Of a stretch of 64,000 bases of DNA, positions 58,770-64,000 are shown one piece after another; position 1 is the stretch's first letter; every line of letters begins with the position of its first letter. Below the pieces are notes generated by a model, which had not been told where the DNA came from, ran no database searches, and saw only the letters and a program-made list of their open reading frames with translations. The position numbers were made by a program, and so were the translations under genes. Location of the stretch: the NCBI RefSeq assembly GCF_027886475.1, contig NZ_CP115670.1, forward strand, positions 1,488,001 through 1,552,000. The letters run 5' to 3'. The DNA comes from Corynebacterium sp. SCR221107 (lineage in GTDB: Bacteria; Actinomycetota; Actinomycetes; Mycobacteriales; Mycobacteriaceae).

Positions 58770-59672
58770 CTAGTCTAGCGTGAGCAAGGCCTCATCTATG
58801 GTCGCGACAAGCCGTGTTCGCAAATGCTCTCCGCGGCGGGCGATCTCGCGCTGGCGTAAGACGTACTCGGCCTTGCCCTCGGACGTTTCGATGGGTACTA
58901 CCCCTAGGCCATACTCACGGCAATCATAAGGGGAGGCCTCCATGTCCAGAATTCGGGCATCCCAGGCTAGATCAAAGCAATCAAGCCACAGCTCGCCGGG
59001 AACTAGTGGCCCCAGCTTCGCCGCCCACTTGTATAAGTCCATGCTGGCGTGCAAACACCCCCGCTGCTCATGAGCGGTCTGGCCCTGTCTGGTCAGCACC
59101 GTCAGGTTCAGTGGTCGAGCCGGTGGGGTGAAGAACCGGAAAGCATCAAAATGGGTGCACCGGATGTTGTTCTCCTCGACTACTTTGTTGGTTCCAGCAG
59201 TGCCAAGCCGTAGGGGAAGATCGTGGCGAGGCTTGTCCGTTTGGTAGACCATCGCCCATTCGTGCAGACCAAAACAGTCGAAATGCGCCGGGTTCCTTGA
59301 CGTGGATTCCAAAAGTGTACGGATGAAATCCACCGTGTTCGCACGTCGAGCCAGAAAAGCCCTCGTATCTAGGGTTATGCCTTGCTGGGTGCGCTGGTAG
59401 CCCTTCCATTGTCCGTGCGGTGCGTCACCTTCAAGGATCACGCCCACTCCGGGATGCCAACGGTGCATGTGTGACATGCGGATGGGGTAGTACTCGAAAA
59501 GGAAGTCAAAGACCGGGTGCTTCGTCCCTGCGCGGCGACGCGCCATATGCGCGCGGGTGAGCTCGTCAGCGCGCAGCTCGTGGTCCCGCATGCGCTGTTC
59601 CCATTGCTCGAGAGTCAAGACAACGGGGTTGGTGCCACATCCTTGAGCCGATTCTGTGGCTGTGGAGGTCAT
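58770..59672 (-). CDS. Conserved actinobacterial protein, often named 3-methyladenine DNA glycosylase
   Basis: 300 residues. Conserved features include LTLEQWEQRMRDHELRADEL, the FDFLFEYYPIRMSHMHRWHPG segment and HFDCFGLHEWAMVY. Related proteins across Actinobacteria carry the database name 3-methyladenine DNA glycosylase, but no HhH or AAG-type glycosylase motif is visible, so that name is doubtful. Its start overlaps the stop of the upstream CBS-domain gene by 4 bases (ATGA), making it the last gene of a three-gene operon. Confidence 0.7.
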   Translation of the reverse strand: MTSTATESAQGCGTNPVVLTLEQWEQRMRDHELRADELTRAHMARRRAGTKHPVFDFLFEYYPIRMSHMHRWHPGVGVILEGDAPHGQWKGYQRTQQGITLDTRAFLARRANTVDFIRTLLESTSRNPAHFDCFGLHEWAMVYQTDKPRHDLPLRLGTAGTNKVVEENNIRCTHFDAFRFFTPPARPLNLTVLTRQGQTAHEQRGCLHASMDLYKWAAKLGPLVPGELWLDCFDLAWDARILDMEASPYDCREYGLGVVPIETSEGKAEYVLRQREIARRGEHLRTRLVATIDEALLTLD

Positions 59673-60730
59673 GGTTGCGCGGTTTCCTCGTGGGTCCAGT
59701 CGGAGAAGGTACCCAAGTATTCCTCGATGAGGTCCTCGAGGGTGATCACACCAATGAGCTGACCGCGGTCGCGGACCTGGGCCATGTGCGCTGACTTGCG
59801 GTGCATCGCATGCAGGGCCTCCTCGAGGCTGCCGGAAGCATCCACGATGGACAGCGGGCGAATTTCGGAACGATGGATTCGTTGATCCGGGATGACCTCT
59901 TCGAAGCGGTCGAGGACATCCTTGACGTGGACATAGCCAACGTAGGAACCGTCCTTACCCGTGACCGGGAAGCGAGAGAAACCGGTTTCGGCGACCGCCT
60001 TTTCGACGTCGGAAAGCTTGGGCCCGCGTTCGCCGAAGTCGAGGGTGCGAACCTTGTCCGTCGGGATGAGGACCTCGGTAAGCGAGCGCGACTCCGAACG
60101 AAGAGCCTTGCGAAGACGGATCGTCTCCTCAGCATCGAGGAGTCCTTCTGAACGTGATTCGGAGATCATGGAATCCAGCTCAGACTGGGTGACAGTGGTG
60201 TCCAGCTCGTCTTTTTGCTCGATGCCGAACAGACGCAAGGTCACGCGAGCGATGCCGTTGAGACCGACTACGACCGGGCGCGAAATCCGCATCACGAAAA
60301 TGAGGACAGGGCTGAGCCATATCGCTAAGGTTTCCGGCCCCGTCAGCGCAATGTTCTTCGGAACCATCTCGCCAAACAGGATGTGCAAGAAGGTGATCAA
60401 TCCCAAGGCGATGACAAAGGAGACCGGGTGAAGCAGGTGCTCAGAAAGGCCAAGCGCCTGGAAGGGCTCCTCGATGAAGTGGGCAATAGCGGGCTCGGCC
60501 ACCTTGCCCAAAATAAGCGAGGCGATGGTGATACCCAACTGGCACGTCGCGAGCAGGATCGACAGATGCTCGGTGGCATACAACACTCGCTTCGCACCCC
60601 GGCGGCCCTGCGCGATGAGGTTTTCGATGCGGTCGCGGCGTGAGGAAATGAGCGCGAACTCCGCCGCAACGAAGAAGGCGTTGGCGGCAAGCAACGCGAC
60701 AATGAGAAGAATGGTGGAAAGGATCGACAT
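59669..60730 (-). CDS. DUF21/CBS-domain membrane protein (short form)
   Basis: 353 residues. The N-terminal DUF21 (CNNM) membrane domain of about four spans covers 1-195, and a pair of CBS domains covers about 210-340 (ESRSLTEVLIPTDKV, IGVITLEDLIEEYLG). The CorC_HlyC domain that ends most of these proteins is absent. The family includes magnesium and cobalt transporters and was once called hemolysin-like. It follows its longer paralogue by 3 bases and overlaps the next gene by 4. Confidence 0.9.
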   Translation of the reverse strand: MSILSTILLIVALLAANAFFVAAEFALISSRRDRIENLIAQGRRGAKRVLYATEHLSILLATCQLGITIASLILGKVAEPAIAHFIEEPFQALGLSEHLLHPVSFVIALGLITFLHILFGEMVPKNIALTGPETLAIWLSPVLIFVMRISRPVVVGLNGIARVTLRLFGIEQKDELDTTVTQSELDSMISESRSEGLLDAEETIRLRKALRSESRSLTEVLIPTDKVRTLDFGERGPKLSDVEKAVAETGFSRFPVTGKDGSYVGYVHVKDVLDRFEEVIPDQRIHRSEIRPLSIVDASGSLEEALHAMHRKSAHMAQVRDRGQLIGVITLEDLIEEYLGTFSDWTHEETAQP

Positions 60731-60733
60731 CGT

Positions 60734-62137
60734 TTAAGCCTTCTTCTCTCGTGCTTCGGCTTCCAGCTTGGCCGCCTCGGCACCGGTGATCGGGGAGAGC
60801 ACAACCGTGTCAACGCGACGATCCTCCATCACGGTGACCTTTGCCATCCAGCGCCCCGTGAAGCCGGACTCGAACTCCGCCCGGAATGGGTTGTCGGATT
60901 CGGGCAGCACAAGCTCGTCGCCGGCGGAAGGTATCTTGCCGAGCTGCGCCATCACAAGCCCGCCGAGAGTTTCATAGGGTCCATCCGGGGCGATGTAGCC
61001 GACCTTTTCACCAAGGTCATCCAGTCGCACGAGTCCAGATACGGACCAACTGTTACCGAAGCGCTGGAAGTCGCGCTCAGCTTCGGCATTATCGTGCTCG
61101 TCGTAGACCTCGCCGAGGATTTCCTCGACAACGTCCTCGATGGTAATCAGCCCTGCGGTTCCACCATACTCGTCAGCGACCAGGATCACCTGGGAACCTG
61201 CCTGGCGAACCGCAGCGAGGACGGCGTCGCCGTCAAGGGACCCCGGGACCACCGGGATGGGGCGCGCAAGATCCTTGAGCTGCTTGGTGGCGCGCTCGGA
61301 GGCCTCTACTGCGAAAGCGTCCTTGTAATGGACGACGCCGATGGTGTCATCGAGGTCTCCACGGATGATGGGGAATCGGGAATGTCCGGTCTCAATGGCT
61401 AAGGCGATGAGATCGGCGACTGTATCGTCGGCGTGCAACGCCTCCACCGTCGAGCGAGGGGTCATTAACTCCTCTGCGGTCGACTCACCAAACTTGAGGC
61501 TGCGGTCGAGAACGAGGGCCGTCGTCTTTTCCAGATCGCCCTGTTCCGCGGAGTTGCGTACCAGTGCGGTCAACTCCTGCGTGGAGCGGGCGGAGGCCAG
61601 CTCGTCGGCAGGTTCGATGCCGAGGCGACGCACCGTCCAGTTGGCGGAGTGATTGAGCAGTTTGATGAAACCCTTGAAGACGGTGTTGAAAGCATTGACC
61701 GGGCCAACCACGTAACGGGCGGTCCCGAGCGGATTGGTGATGGCAATGTTTTTTGGCACCAGCTCACCAAACACCATGGACAGCAAGGTGGCGATGATCA
61801 GCGCCAACACCAAGGCGATGCTGGGTGTGAGGTCCTCGGAGACACCCATCCACTCCAGCATCGGGGTGAAGAACGTGGCCAAGATCGGCTCGGCGAGGTA
61901 ACCGGTGGCCAGCGTGGTGATGGTAATACCCAGCTGGGCGCCGGAAAGGACAAACGATAGGTTTTGGTAGTCTCGCTTCACCGCCTGGGCTCGCTTGTCC
62001 CCGCGGTTGGCAACATCGTTTTCGATGGTGGAGCGCTCAAGGCCCGTCAGGGCAAACTCAATGGCCACAAATAGGCCAGTTGATGCTGTGAGCAGGATAA
62101 ATCCGAGTAGCGAGAGAATACTTATGATTATGTCCAT
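60734..62137 (-). CDS. DUF21/CBS/CorC_HlyC membrane protein (long form)
   Basis: 467 residues. DUF21 domain with about four spans (1-205), a CBS pair (about 220-345, with TAEELMTPRSTVEALHADD and ADEYGGTAGLITIEDVVEEILGE) and a C-terminal CorC_HlyC domain (about 360-450). Probably a Mg2+ or other divalent-cation exporter, or a regulator of one (inference from the CNNM/CorC family). First gene of the operon with the short paralogue and the conserved protein; the two CBS genes arose by duplication. No promoter is assigned. Confidence 0.92.
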   Translation of the reverse strand: MDIIISILSLLGFILLTASTGLFVAIEFALTGLERSTIENDVANRGDKRAQAVKRDYQNLSFVLSGAQLGITITTLATGYLAEPILATFFTPMLEWMGVSEDLTPSIALVLALIIATLLSMVFGELVPKNIAITNPLGTARYVVGPVNAFNTVFKGFIKLLNHSANWTVRRLGIEPADELASARSTQELTALVRNSAEQGDLEKTTALVLDRSLKFGESTAEELMTPRSTVEALHADDTVADLIALAIETGHSRFPIIRGDLDDTIGVVHYKDAFAVEASERATKQLKDLARPIPVVPGSLDGDAVLAAVRQAGSQVILVADEYGGTAGLITIEDVVEEILGEVYDEHDNAEAERDFQRFGNSWSVSGLVRLDDLGEKVGYIAPDGPYETLGGLVMAQLGKIPSAGDELVLPESDNPFRAEFESGFTGRWMAKVTVMEDRRVDTVVLSPITGAEAAKLEAEAREKKA

Positions 62138-62382
62138 GTCAGGTTCGCAGCGACCTTGCTGCGGGTTGACCGTCCTTCTTTTTCTTGTCGTCCCAGCCCC
62201 GGAGGTGAAGCGGTGCGAGGAGCTGAAACGGCGACAGTTTTCACTTGTGTGTGCACCAGGGAGGCCGTTTGCGACTTGCCCTTGCCCAGGGGCGTGCGCG
62301 GGCGAGCGGGCTTGGTCTCAGTTTTCTAACGCAAGTGCGTGGATACTGGTTCCCATTGGATTCACAAACTCGAGAATAGATT
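62138..62382. other. Intergenic gap upstream of the CBS operon
   Basis: About 245 bp between the helicase stop and the CBS-operon start; it should hold the operon promoter, but none stands out. Confidence 0.3.
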
Positions 62383-64000
62383 CTATCCTTTGCGCCGGTT
62401 GTTTCGCTCAACGCGCGGGTTGCCGCCCCAACTATCTCGCTTTTTGGCACCACCGCGGCGCCTGCGTGGGCCGCCGAACTCAGTTGAGTTAGCCCGAGAT
62501 GTGGAGCCTCCGCGCGCATCGCGCCCTGTCGTGCGGGCGTTGTCCTGGCCGCGGTTGGACGCTGTGCCTTTGGTGCCTTTGGTGCCTGTGGCGTCTCTGG
62601 TGTCTTGGGTGTCCCTTGCACTATTGTTTCGTCCACCTCCCACATCGCGATGCTTCTGGCCGGTACGGTGGGGCGCAGTGGCGCCTTGTGGTCGGTGTCG
62701 CCTTTCGTTTGCTGCGTGCCCTGCTGCCTGCGAGTGGTGCTTGCCGACGTCCCCAGCGCGGGCAGTGTGATCTGTCCCCTTGTCCGCACCCCTGCGTGCA
62801 CGGTGATTGTGTGCGGACTGCACGTGTTCGCTGAAGGAACCCAACGGGGCCGCGAAGGATTGCTTGGCACCGGTGATCCTTTGAAGCTCCGGCGATTGCT
62901 CATGAACTTTCAAGGTATTTGCCTTGACTCCCGCCTTTTTGAGGAGTTGCTCCACCTCTTTGATCTGCTCGTCCATGACCAGAGTCACCACTTTTCCCTG
63001 TGCCCCGGCGCGGGCAGTGCGTCCCGCGCGGTGCAGGTAGGCCTTGTGCTCTGCCGGCGGATCGACGTGGACGACGAGGTCGACATCGTCAATGTCGATG
63101 CCTCGGGCGGCGATATCTGTTGCCACCAGCACCGGTACGCTGCCGTCCGCGAAGCCTTCCAACGCGAGCGTGCGGGATGTCTGGCCTTTATCGCCGTGCA
63201 GCCCCGCGGCGTGGATGCCGATTCGACGCAGCTTTTTGACCTGCCGGTCGACTCCGTGCTTAGTGCGCATGAACATGATGGTCTTGCCCTCACGGGCGGC
63301 GATCCGCAGCACGATCTCGTTGCGGGTGTCGCGCCCGCCGACATAGAACACGAAATGCTCCATCGTCGCCACCTCGGCCTTGACCGGCGCCGTGGAGTGG
63401 GTCACCGGCTCGTGCATGAATTCCTTGACGAGCTTGTCCACCTCATTGTCTAAGGTGGCAGAAAAAAGCAGGCGCTGGCCCCTGGAAGGGGTAAGCCGCA
63501 GGAGCTTTCGAACCTGTGGCAAGAAGCCCATATCGGCCATCTGGTCAGCCTCATCGAGCGCGGTAACCTCCACGGCGTCGAGGAAGAGCTGCTGTTGGTT
63601 GACCAAGTCCTGGGCGCGGCCTGGAGTGGCAACGAGTACGTCGACAGGGGCCGCTAGTTGCCTTATCTGACGATTGATGTTCACACCACCGACGACCTCG
63701 AGGACTCGTTGACCCAGTGCGGCGGCGGCTGGGTCGAGGCGCTGGGCGATCTGAGTGGCCAATTCTCGGGTGGGGGCCAACACAAGCCCGCGTGGGTGCG
63801 CAGGACGCGAGGCACCGGAGCCAGCAAGACGGGCGAGCATGGGCAACCCAAAGGTAAAGGTTTTGCCAGAACCCGTGGGCCCGCGCCCTAACACATCCTT
63901 GCCGGCCAGTGCGTCGGGAATGGCGGCCTGTTGGATGGGGAAGGCATCGGTGATGCCTTCGGTGGCCAAGATGCGGGTGATCTCGAGGGGAAGGCCAAGC
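62383..64000 (-). CDS. DEAD-box RNA helicase, 3' part (5' end outside window)
   Basis: At least 538 residues, running off the window end; the TTG at 63969 is not taken as the start because the same frame continues upstream (GLPLEITRILATEGI). Motifs in order: Q-motif ITDAFPIQQAAIPDAL, Walker A GPTGSGKT, PTRELA, TPGR, DEAD (LDEADQMADMG), SAT (FSATLDNEV), ATDIAARGIDIDDV and HRAGRTARAG. RhlE-like. The last 150 residues are low-complexity, rich in Arg, Gly, Thr, Asn and Asp, and end in a basic RRRGGAKKRDS tail, an RNA-binding extension. Roles in cold adaptation or ribosome assembly are typical of the family. Confidence 0.93.
   Translation of the reverse strand, partial: LGLPLEITRILATEGITDAFPIQQAAIPDALAGKDVLGRGPTGSGKTFTFGLPMLARLAGSGASRPAHPRGLVLAPTRELATQIAQRLDPAAAALGQRVLEVVGGVNINRQIRQLAAPVDVLVATPGRAQDLVNQQQLFLDAVEVTALDEADQMADMGFLPQVRKLLRLTPSRGQRLLFSATLDNEVDKLVKEFMHEPVTHSTAPVKAEVATMEHFVFYVGGRDTRNEIVLRIAAREGKTIMFMRTKHGVDRQVKKLRRIGIHAAGLHGDKGQTSRTLALEGFADGSVPVLVATDIAARGIDIDDVDLVVHVDPPAEHKAYLHRAGRTARAGAQGKVVTLVMDEQIKEVEQLLKKAGVKANTLKVHEQSPELQRITGAKQSFAAPLGSFSEHVQSAHNHRARRGADKGTDHTARAGDVGKHHSQAAGHAANERRHRPQGATAPHRTGQKHRDVGGGRNNSARDTQDTRDATGTKGTKGTASNRGQDNARTTGRDARGGSTSRANSTEFGGPRRRRGGAKKRDSWGGNPRVERNNRRKG

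Noticed and set aside
60003..60017. CGACGTCGGAAAGC inside the CBS gene
   Set aside because: Encodes the LSDVEKAV stretch in its reading frame, so it is explained by coding and was not counted as an intergenic copy of the dispersed motif.

Overview
The window is a stretch of a Corynebacterium chromosome. The 16S rRNA reads as a high-GC actinobacterium, and the gene set is typical of the genus: SteA/SteB, OdhI with the N-terminal ETTSVFR phosphorylation motif, the FtsR/bifunctional nuclease/second MerR block, an accessory SecA2, and leaderless genes with TAnnnT -10 boxes. Gene order largely follows the conserved mycobacterial/corynebacterial order (tyrS, TPR protein, phosphatase, tlyA, NAD kinase, recN, steA, steB, pyrG, Nudix, xerD, parA-like, scpA, scpB, rluB, cmk, der). 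The species cannot be fixed from the sequence alone.

Layout. 1-3090: 3' end of argH, a Trm112-like small protein, tyrS and a DUF2871 membrane protein. 3130-9170: a complete rRNA operon (two candidate promoters, boxA-like sites, 16S, spacer without tRNA, 23S, 5S, terminator). 9214-21906: the housekeeping run from the TPR protein to xerD, covering RNA modification, NADP supply, DNA repair, cell-envelope/division proteins, CTP synthesis and chromosome dimer resolution. 22146-25353: a surface protein, a ParA-type ATPase and scpA. 25515-32528: an accessory block between scpA and scpB with a BioD-like paralogue, a POT-family transporter, bioA, bioD and a cation/proton antiporter. Two TGAAC-N3-GTTCA dyads resembling the BioQ operator flank the POT/bioA divergence. 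32649-36796: scpB and the tightly coupled rluB-cmk-der operon.

37161-46124: a serine hydrolase, a heterodimeric ABC exporter with one ruined ATP site, a methyltransferase and a three-gene ABC importer resembling the TrpXYZ type. 46212-49577: mostly minus-strand genes (DUF2200 protein, glutamine amidotransferase, YchJ-type SEC-C protein, an alpha/beta hydrolase-OsmC fusion) plus one tRNA-Pro(GGG). 50512-56772: secA2, odhI, ftsR, a bifunctional-nuclease-family gene and a second MerR gene. 57129-64000 (minus strand): a VWA-domain membrane protein, a three-gene operon of two CBS/DUF21 membrane proteins and a conserved actinobacterial protein, and a DEAD-box helicase cut by the window end.

Most notable signals not explained by gene annotation: (1) a short dispersed motif, core CGTCGG(A/C)AAGCA, with eight exact copies in intergenic DNA and several near copies; (2) BioQ-like operators linking a peptide-type transporter to biotin synthesis; (3) complementary loss of ATPase motifs in the ABC exporter pair; (4) a hairpin plus T-run at the predicted 5' end of the pyrG transcript. 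No prophage, insertion sequence, CRISPR array or toxin-antitoxin locus was found.
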